64,000 bases of DNA. Origin: Sphingobium sp. Leaf26 (lineage in GTDB: Bacteria > Pseudomonadota > Alphaproteobacteria > Sphingomonadales > Sphingomonadaceae). Made by a program: the position numbers and the translations under genes. Position 1 is the first letter of the stretch. Each line of letters begins with the position of its first letter. Positions 41,589 through 50,169 of this stretch are shown here, piece by piece. Location of the stretch: the NCBI RefSeq assembly GCF_001421665.1, contig NZ_LMKV01000033.1, positions 105,268 through 169,267 of the forward strand. The letters run 5' to 3'. The notes beneath the pieces are model-generated. The model had not been told where the DNA came from. It did no database searches and was given only the letters and a program-made list of their open reading frames with translations.

Positions 41589-42193
41589 CACTGGCGCAGC
41601 GGCTGCGCGCCGCACTGGAAGACGGGCACAGGCGGACCGATATCGCGCTGGATGACATCCGCGATCCCCGCATCATGGGCGACATCATGCTGGCGCCCGC
41701 CGCCGTTCTGGTGGCGATCACCGACCGGCCGGAACCCGGCCTGATCCTGACCGAACGCGCGACGACGTTGCGCAAGCATGCGGGACAGATCGCCTTTCCC
41801 GGCGGCCGGGTTGACGACGGCGATGCCGACGAGATCGCCGGTGCGCTGCGCGAGGCGCAGGAGGAGATCGCCCTGTCGCCCGACCAGGTGCAGGTGGTAG
41901 GCATATCCGATCGCTACAGCACCTTCACCGGCTTCGATATCGTGCCGGTGCTGGGAGTCATCCCGCCCGACCTGCCGCTGCGCGCGCAGGAAGGCGAAGT
42001 GGCGGACTGGTTCGAGTTGCCGCTGGCCTATGCGCTCGACCCGGCCAACCGGATGCGTCGCGAGGCCGAATTTGCCGGTGTTACACGCCATTATTACGAG
42101 ATTTTCTGGGAGGGGCGACGTATCTGGGGGATTACAGCGGCGATCCTGGCCAATTTGTCGCGGAGGCTGGGCCATGACAATCCTGCCGGCTGA
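41585..42193 (+). CDS. Nudix hydrolase, CoA pyrophosphatase (NudL-like)
   Basis: The 202-residue enzyme has the CoA-pyrophosphatase form of the Nudix box: IAFPGGRVDDGDADE followed by ALREAQEEIAL, plus the upstream VLVAITDRPEPGLILTER. Such enzymes cut CoA and acyl-CoA to 4'-phosphopantetheine and ADP. The consensus final Gly of the box is Ala here. ATG 41585 overlaps the DUF1285 stop and its end overlaps cca by 20 bases. Confidence 0.88.
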   Translation: MTLAQRLRAALEDGHRRTDIALDDIRDPRIMGDIMLAPAAVLVAITDRPEPGLILTERATTLRKHAGQIAFPGGRVDDGDADEIAGALREAQEEIALSPDQVQVVGISDRYSTFTGFDIVPVLGVIPPDLPLRAQEGEVADWFELPLAYALDPANRMRREAEFAGVTRHYYEIFWEGRRIWGITAAILANLSRRLGHDNPAG

Positions 42194-43388
42194 CGCCGAC
42201 TGGCGGCATCGTTCGCGCCTTGATGGCCTGCTGAACGCGCTGGATGCGGCCGACGGCAAGGCGCGCTTCGTCGGCGGCGCGGTGCGCGATGGGTTGCTGG
42301 GACTGCCCGTCAACGATCTGGATATCGCGACTATACTGGACCCGCATGATGTGGTCGACCGGCTGAAGGCGGCGGGGATCAAGGCGGTGCCGACCGGGAT
42401 CGACCATGGCACCATCACCGCCGTCCTGCCCGACGGGCCGGTAGAAATCACCACGCTGCGCCGGGACGTCAGCACCGACGGGCGGCGTGCCACGATCGCC
42501 TACACGGACGACTGGCGCCAAGATGCCGCGCGGCGGGATTTCACCATCAACGCGCTGTATGCCGATCCCGTCACTGGCGAGATCAGCGATTATTTTGGTG
42601 GACTCACCGATCTGGCTGCGCGGCGGCTGCGCTTCATCGGGGACGCATCGGCGCGAATTGCCGAGGATCATCTGCGCATATTGCGCTATTTCCGGTTCCT
42701 GGCGCGCTATGGCGACAACGAGTTGGACAGTATCGCCTACGATGCCTGCGTCGCCGCCGCCAACAGCCTCATGGCGCTTTCGCGCGAGCGGATCGCCGAC
42801 GAATTGCTGAAATTGCTGGGCGTCGCGGCGCCGGTCCATGCGCTGCGGCTGATGGTCGAAGGCGGGATATTGCGCCCGGTACTGCCGGAAGTGGATGCCG
42901 CTGGTGTCGCGCGGGTCGAAGCGCTGATGGTGCGGGAGGCGGAAAGCGGCATCGGCGGGTCGGCGCTGCGCCGACTGGCCGCCTCGCTGCCCGCTGACCC
43001 GGTGGTGGCCGATAGCGTGGGCGCGCGGCTGAAACTGTCGAAAAAAGCCCGCAAGCGGCTGACGGTAGCGCTGGAGCCGGCGGCGGCGATCACGGAAACG
43101 CCGCGTGCGCTGGCCTATCGGGTGGGTGTGGAGGGCACGATCGACCGTCTGCTGCTCGATCCGGGACAGCCTGTGTCCGCAGTGGCCGCGCTGGCGGACT
43201 GGACGCCGCCTATATTGCCGATCGGCGGTGGCGCCCTGATCGCGCGCGGCCTGACAGCCGGGCCGGACGTGGCCAAAGCCTTGCAAGCGGTGCAGGCCCA
43301 ATGGGTGGCGGAGGATTTCCCCGATGCAGAGCGCGTCGGGGCGATCGCCGATCAGACCGTCTCGAAATTCCAGCGCGCGCGCCAATAA
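42174..43388 (+). CDS. cca: CCA tRNA nucleotidyltransferase / poly(A) polymerase family
   Basis: The 404-residue class II nucleotidyltransferase shows RFVGGAVRDGLLGLPVNDLD (GGAVRD and catalytic DxD), RRDFTINALYADP and the RRLRFIGDASARIAEDHLRI then LRYFRF block, followed by the head/neck helices. It adds or repairs the CCA end of tRNAs. Start ATG 42174 lies inside the Nudix gene end. Its last 37 bases are antisense to the end of the EAL gene. Confidence 0.92.
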   Translation: MTILPADADWRHRSRLDGLLNALDAADGKARFVGGAVRDGLLGLPVNDLDIATILDPHDVVDRLKAAGIKAVPTGIDHGTITAVLPDGPVEITTLRRDVSTDGRRATIAYTDDWRQDAARRDFTINALYADPVTGEISDYFGGLTDLAARRLRFIGDASARIAEDHLRILRYFRFLARYGDNELDSIAYDACVAAANSLMALSRERIADELLKLLGVAAPVHALRLMVEGGILRPVLPEVDAAGVARVEALMVREAESGIGGSALRRLAASLPADPVVADSVGARLKLSKKARKRLTVALEPAAAITETPRALAYRVGVEGTIDRLLLDPGQPVSAVAALADWTPPILPIGGGALIARGLTAGPDVAKALQAVQAQWVAEDFPDAERVGAIADQTVSKFQRARQ

Positions 43389-45106
43389 TCGAAGGCGTCA
43401 TTCTCGGCCATCGGCCGGGCGAAATGATAGCCCTGCCCCTGCCAGCAACCCATTTGTTGCAGGGCATGGGCCAGCGCCTGCGTCTCGATCCCTTCGGCCG
43501 TGACTTTCAGGTTCAGCGATTCGGCGAGCGACAGGATCGTGCGGACGATCACCGCCTTGTCATGATCCTCCAGCATCGTCGACACGAAGCTGCGGTCGAT
43601 CTTGAGGATGTCGATCGGCAGGCTGTGCAGGCTGGCCAGGTTGGAGAAGCCGGTGCCGAAATCGTCCATCGCGATCGGCATCTGTAGCCCCTTGAGCGCG
43701 ACAAGCAGTTTGCGCGCCTTGTCCGGATCGGCGATGATCGCGCTTTCGGTCACTTCTGCGGTCAGGCGATTGCCGGCGATGCCGGAATAGCGCAGCGCTT
43801 CCTCGAACATGGAAGCGACATCGTCGCGCGCCATCTGGATCGGCGACAGGTTGACGTTGACGCCGACCGGCAGCGCCTGGCCGAATTTCGCGTCCCAGCG
43901 CGACAGCGCCTGCGCCGCTTCATAGGCGGCCCAGCGGCCCAGCGGCGTGATGAGGCCGCTTTCCTCCGCCACGGCGATGAATTCGACCGGGGACACATTG
44001 CCCAGTTCCTCGTCATTCCAGCGGGCCAGCGCCTCGAACCCGGTGATCTCGCCGGTCTGGAGATGGATGAGCGGTTGATAGGCTAGGGTCAGGCCGCCCT
44101 GCGCCAGCGCCTCGCGCAGCCGGCTCTCGATCGAGAAGCGACGCTGCGCTTCCTTGAGTACGCCATTGCGATAAATCTCGACCTTGCCGCTGCGCTTGGC
44201 GATCTTCACCGCGGCCTGCGCCTTGCGCACGACATCGTCGGGATCATCGTCCAGATTGAGCGACAGGGCGCACCCGATCGCGCAATCGACGCGGATCTGG
44301 AGGTCGCTCAGCCGGATGGGCGAACTGAGCGCTTCCTTGATCCTCTGAACAATATGAAGAGCATCTGACAAGCCATTGTTAAGGCGCGCGAATACTGCAA
44401 AGTCATTGCCACCGATACGGGCCAGCACATCGCCCTGCCGCAGGCTGGATTTCAGCCGCTTGGCCACCGTGATGAGCAGTTCGTCGCCCGCCATCGGACC
44501 AAGCGATTCATTGACGCGGCTGAAGCGGCTGAGGTCGATGGCGATAATGCCGAACTGGGCATTGTCGGGCCAGGTGCCGTTGGCCAGCCGGTCGTCAATG
44601 TCCTCGCCGAAGCCAGTCCGGTTGGGCAGCGCGGTCAGGCCGTCCGACAGCAATTCACGGCGCAGATTCTTCTCGATCGTCCGTTCGCTGGTGCGGTCGA
44701 TCGCGGTGAAGAGATAATATTCGGGATGACCTTCGGCGGCGGGCAGGCGGCCAAGTGTGCACATGAAATATTCCGGGCCGAGCTTGCCGTCACGGCGCAG
44801 CTCGAAACTCTCCGAATCGCGTCCGGACTGGATGAAACCGATGGCCCGTTCCCGCCATTCCTTCGTCACCCGGTCGGACGGATTGCTGTGCTGCGGGTTG
44901 GACCGAAAGACGGTCACAAAGCGGGCATTGCCCTGCCTGAAGTCTATTTCGTCGTTCTCATACGAGAAAATGGCCGCGAGCTGGGGCAAGGCCGCTAACC
45001 AGTCCGAGACGCTGACGGCGCAGTCAGGACGTGCGCGATCATCCCCCGGCAAGGGGGTGCCGCTTGCCTGCGTGACCGGCAAATTTCGTACCGACGTCGA
45101 TTCCAT
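43352..45106 (-). CDS. GGDEF-EAL protein, probably a c-di-GMP phosphodiesterase
   Basis: The ~584-residue cytoplasmic protein has an N-terminal PAS-like sensor, a GGDEF domain and a C-terminal EAL domain. In the GGDEF domain the active motif reads GGNDF, so cyclase activity is doubtful. The EAL domain keeps ITGFEALARWNDEE, VNVNLSPIQM, TAEVTESAI, MDDFGTGFSNLASL and KVTAEGIETQ, all metal and catalytic positions. The likely role is c-di-GMP breakdown, perhaps allosterically controlled by GTP at the degenerate domain. Starts at 45157 or 45106 are possible. It shares 37 antisense bases with cca. Confidence 0.88.
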   Translation of the reverse strand: MESTSVRNLPVTQASGTPLPGDDRARPDCAVSVSDWLAALPQLAAIFSYENDEIDFRQGNARFVTVFRSNPQHSNPSDRVTKEWRERAIGFIQSGRDSESFELRRDGKLGPEYFMCTLGRLPAAEGHPEYYLFTAIDRTSERTIEKNLRRELLSDGLTALPNRTGFGEDIDDRLANGTWPDNAQFGIIAIDLSRFSRVNESLGPMAGDELLITVAKRLKSSLRQGDVLARIGGNDFAVFARLNNGLSDALHIVQRIKEALSSPIRLSDLQIRVDCAIGCALSLNLDDDPDDVVRKAQAAVKIAKRSGKVEIYRNGVLKEAQRRFSIESRLREALAQGGLTLAYQPLIHLQTGEITGFEALARWNDEELGNVSPVEFIAVAEESGLITPLGRWAAYEAAQALSRWDAKFGQALPVGVNVNLSPIQMARDDVASMFEEALRYSGIAGNRLTAEVTESAIIADPDKARKLLVALKGLQMPIAMDDFGTGFSNLASLHSLPIDILKIDRSFVSTMLEDHDKAVIVRTILSLAESLNLKVTAEGIETQALAHALQQMGCWQGQGYHFARPMAENDAFDYWRARWNFETV

Positions 45107-45194
45107 ATCCCCGCTGTATCCAGAAGGAGTAAATTTTCGGGAAACGCTAAGCGCCATTTTGGTGGAAATCAGACGAAAGGATAAAAAGCTGAAA

Positions 45195-47483
45195 TCAGAA
45201 GCGATTGTCGCGCGGGAAGCCGGTCGGCGGCATGCGGCCGGCAGCGCCACGGGCGACCTTCCACGGCATCATGTCGCTTTCCGTACGGGTCCGACCCGAC
45301 TCGCCGCCCATGGTCCAGCTAAGACCATCGGCCAGCTTGAAAGCGATCGCATCGGACAGGCCGCCATCGCGATAGCGCTGCATCTGCACCCCCTGCCCAC
45401 GCGCCATTTTCGGCATTTCCGTGAGGGCGAAGACCAGCAGCTTGCGGTTCTCCCCGATCACCGCGATGCTGTCCGCCTCCGCCGGGATCGGGCGGATGAT
45501 GCTCAATTTCGCGTCGGCGCGGACATTGACCACCTGCTTGCCCTTGCGGGTTTCCGCCATCAGGTCCGTCACGGCGGCGATGAAACCTCGCCCATCGGAC
45601 GAGGCCAGCAGCAGTTCGGTGCCGATCCGCGCAGGCATGAAGGCCATGATCGCCCCTTCATTGTCCATGTCGACCAGCGAGCGCACCGGATCGCCGAAAC
45701 CACGACCACCCGGCAGCTTGTCCGACGCCAGCGTGTAGATGCGCCCGGTGGCGGTCGCCATCAGCAGCTTGTCGGTGGTGTAGGCGTGGAAGGCGAATTG
45801 CGGGCCATCGCCTTCCTTGAATTTGAGCGTGTCGGCGGCGGCCAGATCGCGATGGCCGCTCATCGCGCGAATCCAGCCGCGCTCTGACAGGATGACGGTG
45901 ATCGGCTCGCGCTCGATCATCGCCTCCAGCGGAATTTCGCGCGCGGGAGCCGCTTCCTCCACCAAAGTCCGGCGCCGGCCCAGGTCGGTTTCGGGACCAT
46001 AGCGCTTGCGCAGCGCCGCCAGATCCTTCTTCAGGCGCTTGCGTTGCAGCACCGGGCTGTCGACCAGTTTCTCCAACTCGTCCTTTTCCTTGACGAGTTC
46101 GGCATGTTCGCGCCGCAACTCCATCTCTTCCAGCTTGCGCAGGGAGCGGAGGCGCATGTTCAGGATCGCTTCGGCCTGACGATCGTTCAGGCTGAATTCG
46201 GCCATCATCACCTCTTTCGGCTCATCCTCCGTGCGGATGATGGCGATCACCCGGTCGAGGTTGAGATAGGCGATGATATAGCCTTCGAGCAGTTCGAGGC
46301 GCGCCGCGATCTTCTCCAGCCGGTGCTGGGCGCGGCGGACCAGCACGTCGATCTGATGCTTGAGCCATTCGATCAGCAGCGGCTTCAAACCCAGCACGCG
46401 CGGCGTGCGCGTGGAATCGAGTACGTTGAGGTTGAGCGGGAAGCGGTTTTCCAGATCGGTCAGCCGGAACAGGCTGTCCATCAGCATCTGCGGATCGACG
46501 GTGCGGGCGCGCGGTTCGATGACGATGCGGATTTCGGTATCGGATTCGTCGCGCACATCGGCCAGGATCGGTAGTTTCCGGTCATTGATGAGCGCGGCGA
46601 TCTGCTCGATCAGCTTGGATTTCTGCACTTGGTAGGGGATGTGGGTGACGACCGCGATCCAGGTGCCGCGCCCGCCCTCTTCCTTGTGCCAGCGCGCGCG
46701 GGTGCGGAAGGCCCCGCGCCCGGTGACATAGGCTTCGGATATGATCGCGGCATTATCGACAAGCACGCCGCCGGTCGGGAAGTCCGGCCCGCGGACGATC
46801 TGCATCAGCGCGGCATGATCCGCATCGGGATTGTCGATCAGCAGTCCGGCGGCGTCGATCAGTTCGCTGACATTGTGCGGCGGGATGCTGGTCGCCATGC
46901 CGACCGCGATGCCGGTCGCGCCGTTGGCGAGCAGGTTGGGGAACAGGCCGGGGAAAACCTCCGGCTCCTCATCCTCGCCATTATACGTCGGGCGGAAATC
47001 GACCGTGCCTTCGTCCAGGCCGGACATGAGGTCGGCGGCCGCCTGCGTCAGGCGCGCTTCGGTATAGCGCATCGCCGCCGCATTATCGCCGTCGATATTG
47101 CCGAAATTACCCTGGCCATCGACCAGCGGGGTGCGCAGCGAAAAATCCTGCGCCAGACGTACCATGGCGTCATAGACCGACGCATCGCCATGCGGGTGAT
47201 ATTTACCGATGACGTCGCCCACGACGCGGGCGCATTTTTTGTAACTGGTCGTGTTGCGCGCCGGATTGGCAACCAGGATGTCGGGGTTGGCGCCGCCCGG
47301 CTCCATCTTGAGCAGGCGCATCGCCCATAGCAGGCGCCGATGCACCGGCTTCAGCCCGTCACGCAGGTCCGGCAGCGATCGCGCCGTGATGGTCGACAGC
47401 GCATAGACGAGGTAGCGCTGCTGGAGCGCATCATCGAACGGGTGATCCTTGATGGCGTCGAACGGGTCGCGATAGTCGGTCAT
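45195..47483 (-). CDS. parC: DNA topoisomerase IV subunit A
   Basis: The 762-residue subunit breaks and rejoins DNA to unlink daughter chromosomes. Present are the winged-helix region LRDGLKPVHRRLLWAM, GDVIGKYHPHGDASVYDAMV, and the catalytic Tyr in AAMRYTEARL (Y140). At the quinolone-sensitive positions equivalent to E. coli Ser80 and Glu84 it has Ala101 and Asp105. The C-terminal domain is short, as in alphaproteobacterial ParC. It lies 45 bases downstream of ccdB on the same strand. parE is not in view. Confidence 0.95.
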   Translation of the reverse strand: MTDYRDPFDAIKDHPFDDALQQRYLVYALSTITARSLPDLRDGLKPVHRRLLWAMRLLKMEPGGANPDILVANPARNTTSYKKCARVVGDVIGKYHPHGDASVYDAMVRLAQDFSLRTPLVDGQGNFGNIDGDNAAAMRYTEARLTQAAADLMSGLDEGTVDFRPTYNGEDEEPEVFPGLFPNLLANGATGIAVGMATSIPPHNVSELIDAAGLLIDNPDADHAALMQIVRGPDFPTGGVLVDNAAIISEAYVTGRGAFRTRARWHKEEGGRGTWIAVVTHIPYQVQKSKLIEQIAALINDRKLPILADVRDESDTEIRIVIEPRARTVDPQMLMDSLFRLTDLENRFPLNLNVLDSTRTPRVLGLKPLLIEWLKHQIDVLVRRAQHRLEKIAARLELLEGYIIAYLNLDRVIAIIRTEDEPKEVMMAEFSLNDRQAEAILNMRLRSLRKLEEMELRREHAELVKEKDELEKLVDSPVLQRKRLKKDLAALRKRYGPETDLGRRRTLVEEAAPAREIPLEAMIEREPITVILSERGWIRAMSGHRDLAAADTLKFKEGDGPQFAFHAYTTDKLLMATATGRIYTLASDKLPGGRGFGDPVRSLVDMDNEGAIMAFMPARIGTELLLASSDGRGFIAAVTDLMAETRKGKQVVNVRADAKLSIIRPIPAEADSIAVIGENRKLLVFALTEMPKMARGQGVQMQRYRDGGLSDAIAFKLADGLSWTMGGESGRTRTESDMMPWKVARGAAGRMPPTGFPRDNRF

Positions 47484-47528
47484 TGCGGACGGCTTAGCAG
47501 GACGGAAGGTGAACGGAAACGGATTTGC

Positions 47529-47825
47529 TCAATAGCCCGACATGAGCATGTCGAGAGCGTTGGAAATGTCATAATCCCGATCCAACAGCGATAAAACGAC
47601 TTCACTCAACGACCGAGCAGACACCGCGCCGGAAAATTGCGTCATCATGACCAGTCGTTGCCCGTCCACATCGAATATCGGATTAAGCTTCGCCATCGGC
47701 GTGCCGACATGCTCGATGGGAACCAGCGGAACCACAAAGCGCGTCGTCAGACGATCCAGAAGGTCGGATTGGCAATCCAGAACATGGCCCCCGTCAGGCA
47801 GGCGATGCACGCAAAAGCGCGCCAT
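47529..47825 (-). CDS. ccdB: CcdB-family toxin
   Basis: The 98-residue protein is full length for CcdB, which poisons DNA gyrase in the F plasmid. Recognisable parts are the start ARFCVHRLPDGGHVLDCQSD, TTRFVVPLVPIEHVGTPMAK, LNPIFDVDGQRLVMMTQ and SLLDRDYDISNALDML. The F-plasmid toxin ends in Trp-Gly-Ile, needed for gyrase poisoning; here the end is MSGY, with no Trp. Its ATG overlaps the ccdA stop by one base (TGATG). parC follows 45 bases later. Confidence 0.9.
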   Translation of the reverse strand: MARFCVHRLPDGGHVLDCQSDLLDRLTTRFVVPLVPIEHVGTPMAKLNPIFDVDGQRLVMMTQFSGAVSARSLSEVVLSLLDRDYDISNALDMLMSGY

Positions 47826-48067
47826 CAGAACATCCGGTATTTTTCGAGCGGCAAACCATATTTTTCGACATAGGCGTTGGAAGCCGCGATGCCGGCAGCA
47901 TTGTCCTCCTGCCAGCGCCGGCCCCGCTCCGCCGCGATCTCTGTGCGCAAAGCCTCTTCACAGGCGCGCGACAGGTTGATGCCCAATGCCTTGGCATCAG
48001 CCACAAGATCGACATCCAGCGACAGGTTGGTCGCCTTGCGCCCTGCCATTCGCTCATGCCTGGTCAT
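47825..48067 (-). CDS. ccdA: CcdA-family antitoxin
   Basis: The ~80-residue protein has the CcdA ribbon-helix-helix start KATNLSLDVDLVADAKALGI and a C-terminal toxin-binding region RGRRWQEDNAAGIAASNAYV then EKYGLPL, matching the CcdA tail. It neutralises CcdB and represses its own operon. ATGs at 48082, 48070 and 48067 are in frame; 48067 is chosen for its spacing from GGGAG. Palindromic and tandem operator-like repeats lie just upstream. Confidence 0.9.
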   Translation of the reverse strand: MTRHERMAGRKATNLSLDVDLVADAKALGINLSRACEEALRTEIAAERGRRWQEDNAAGIAASNAYVEKYGLPLEKYRMF

Positions 48068-48085
48068 CATCGACTCCCGCATTCA

Positions 48086-48109
48086 TCATGCGCATGAACA
48101 TACGCATGA
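48086..48109 (-). promoter_or_regulatory. Probable CcdA operator: palindrome and tandem 11-mers
   Basis: TCATGCGCATGA at 48086-48097 is a perfect 12-bp palindrome. CATGCGCATGA (48087-48097) and CATACGCATGA (48099-48109) are 10/11 identical and offset by 12 bases. They fill the short gap between the lysR stop and ccdA, where a ribbon-helix-helix repressor would bind. Confidence 0.6.
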
Positions 48110-48113
48110 CATA

Positions 48114-49034
48114 TCAACGCGGCAAGTAGCGCCCGTCCGGATCGGCGGCGATCTCTGCCGCAAATTCCGCACCGATCCAGTCGCGAAAGGCCTTCACCTT
48201 GGCCGTGTTGCGGGCGTGGGGCGGGTAGACGATCCAGTAGCTCGCCTTGTCACGCACATAGGATGGCACCGCCTCGACCAGCAGCCCGGCCTCGACCTCC
48301 ACCTTCCAGAACATATGCGTGAGAATGGCGACACCTTGCCCGGCCATGGCCGCCCGCCCCTCCATCACCTGACTGTCGAGCGCGATGGCGGGCGGCCCGT
48401 CATGATCGCTCGCCTCCACGCCCATCGCCGCCAGCCAGTCATTCCACCAGCTATCCTCCGGCGAGAGACGCGGCAAGGCGAGCAAGGCTGCGGCGTCCGG
48501 GATTGGGCCATGGCGCGCGAGCCAGCCGGGGCTGCACATGGGCACAAGGCGGCTGTGCGTCAGCAGTTTCGCCTCCAGTCCCGGCCAGTCGCCCTTGCCA
48601 CCGCGAATGGCGAGATCGACGCCAGCGTGAGCCAGATCGACAATCGCGTCATTGGCCAGGATGCGCACGGCGAGGTGCGGATGGCGCATCTGGAACCCGC
48701 CGATCCGGGGCGCCAGCCAGAGATGGGCGAAGCTGTTGGTGCAACTGATCGTCAGCACCGCTGCATGATCCTGCGTCAGGGCAGCGAAGCCGGCGCGCAT
48801 CTGGTTGAACGCGCGGGTCAGGATTGGCGCGATCTCCCGCCCCTTGTCGGTCAGCGCCACCTTGCGCCCGATCCGCTGGAACAGGCTGATGCCGAGCCGT
48901 TCTTCCAATAGCTTCACCTGATAACTGACCGCCGCCTGGGTCATGCCCAGTTCCTGCGCGGCGACGGTGAAATTTTCCAGCCGTGCGGCGGCCTCGAATA
49001 CACGGATGGCGGACAGGGGCGGCAGTGCGGACAT
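48114..49034 (-). CDS. LysR-family regulator, GcvA-like
   Basis: The 306-residue regulator begins LPPLSAIRVFEAAARLENFT and VAAQELGMTQAAVSYQVKLL, the GcvA/AmpR type of helix-turn-helix. The effector domain includes FAHLWLAPRIGGFQMRHPHL and AIVDLAHAGVDLAIRGGKGD. Such regulators often control an adjacent divergent gene; here that is a 54-residue ORF. A dyad matching T-N11-A lies 10-26 bases upstream of its start, suggesting autoregulation. Confidence 0.9.
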   Translation of the reverse strand: MSALPPLSAIRVFEAAARLENFTVAAQELGMTQAAVSYQVKLLEERLGISLFQRIGRKVALTDKGREIAPILTRAFNQMRAGFAALTQDHAAVLTISCTNSFAHLWLAPRIGGFQMRHPHLAVRILANDAIVDLAHAGVDLAIRGGKGDWPGLEAKLLTHSRLVPMCSPGWLARHGPIPDAAALLALPRLSPEDSWWNDWLAAMGVEASDHDGPPAIALDSQVMEGRAAMAGQGVAILTHMFWKVEVEAGLLVEAVPSYVRDKASYWIVYPPHARNTAKVKAFRDWIGAEFAAEIAADPDGRYLPR

Positions 49035-49043
49035 GCCATTGTT

Positions 49044-49060
49044 GATAAGCTGTCCTTATC
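49044..49060 (-). promoter_or_regulatory. LysR-type dyad upstream of the GcvA-like gene
   Basis: GATAAG (49044-49049) and CTTATC (49055-49060) are a perfect inverted repeat with a five-base centre, and fit T-N11-A (T49046, A49058). The site is 10 bases from the lysR start codon and about 108 from the divergent small ORF. Confidence 0.55.
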
Positions 49061-49167
49061 TGAAAGGTCCAGCCTTTTGTTGGCGCGCCCCTGCCCTGTC
49101 TGGCACTGCCCGACCCGCGGACTTCGCACCGCACCTTTACCATCGACTCATAGAAGAGGAGCGCGCA

Positions 49168-49332
49168 ATGCGTGACGAATATGACGACCGGCTGTGGAAT
49201 GACGGCCGCGAACATGCCAATCGCGGCATTGACCAGTTGATCGCGGCGATCATGCAGGCCTTCCGGGCCTTGCATCGCGTGCAATGGGCATCGCCCTGGA
49301 ACGAAAGCCGGTCCCGCGATCGCACCTGTTGA
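49168..49332 (+). CDS. Small 54-residue protein, unknown
   Basis: The frame starts MRDEYDDRLWNDGREHANRG and ends NESRSRDRTC. It is preceded by AGAGGAG at ideal spacing, which argues for real translation. The amphipathic middle (IDQLIAAIMQAFRALHRVQW) may form one helix. It is divergent from the GcvA-like gene across a LysR dyad and could be its target. No family known to me. Confidence 0.55.
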   Translation: MRDEYDDRLWNDGREHANRGIDQLIAAIMQAFRALHRVQWASPWNESRSRDRTC

Positions 49333-49413
49333 TCCTGGGGCCAATCCTGGCAATGTGCTGCGATTGCGAGATGAGGGGTTGCGGTTTCGTCCTGAGACGC
49401 CACTCTTAAAGGC

Positions 49414-50169
49414 GTGACTGACACCCTTCTTTCCCCCATCGCCCTGCCCGCGCCGCCCGCCACCCTGCTGGAGGGCGCGGCGCTCTTCCTCGATTTCGAC
49501 GGGACGCTGGTGCCGCTGGCCGACACACCCGATGCCGTCCATGTCGACGACGACCTGCTGGCCATGCTGGTCCGATTGCGCGACCGGCTGGGCGGGCGGC
49601 TGGCGATCGTCAGCGGTCGGTCGATCGCAACGCTGCGCGCCATGGGCTTTGGCGACTTCCTGCTGTCGGGCACCCACGGACTGGAATTCGCGCATCCCGG
49701 CGAGGAGGTGAAAGCCCCGCCCCGCCTGCCCGCGATCGACGCGGTTGAGGCAGCCTTCCACGCCTTTGCCGATGACAAGCCGGGCCTGCTGGTCGAACGC
49801 AAGTCGATCAGCGTGGGCCTGCATTTCCGTGGCGCGCCGATCTGGGGCGAAGCAGCGGGCGCACTGGCCGACCTGCTTGCGCGCGACCATGGGCTGGCGC
49901 TGCAACATGGCAAGATGCTTTACGAACTACGCCCCGGCGGCGCGGACAAGGGCAGCGCGCTCATCAGGTTGATGCGCGAAGCGCCCATGGCCGGCGGCAT
50001 TCCCGTCTTCATCGGAGATGACGTCACCGACGAGGAAGGCTTTGCCGCCGCGACCGAACTGGGCGGCGCGGGCATATTGGTCGGAACGCCGCGCCCGACA
50101 TTAGCGTCATTCTTTTTGGAACAGGTTGCCGCCGTCAGGCATTATCTGTCCGAGGGGGCCGCCGGATAG
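49414..50169 (+). CDS. otsB: Trehalose-6-phosphate phosphatase
   Basis: This HAD-fold phosphatase makes trehalose from trehalose-6-phosphate. It has the catalytic motif LFLDFDGTLVPLADTPD (nucleophile first Asp), IVSGRSIATL (motif II Ser), KGSALIRLM (Lys) and FIGDDVTDEEGF (motif III). The 251-residue length is normal. The start is GTG 49414. It leads the otsB-GH15-otsA operon. Confidence 0.93.
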   Translation: MTDTLLSPIALPAPPATLLEGAALFLDFDGTLVPLADTPDAVHVDDDLLAMLVRLRDRLGGRLAIVSGRSIATLRAMGFGDFLLSGTHGLEFAHPGEEVKAPPRLPAIDAVEAAFHAFADDKPGLLVERKSISVGLHFRGAPIWGEAAGALADLLARDHGLALQHGKMLYELRPGGADKGSALIRLMREAPMAGGIPVFIGDDVTDEEGFAAATELGGAGILVGTPRPTLASFFLEQVAAVRHYLSEGAAG

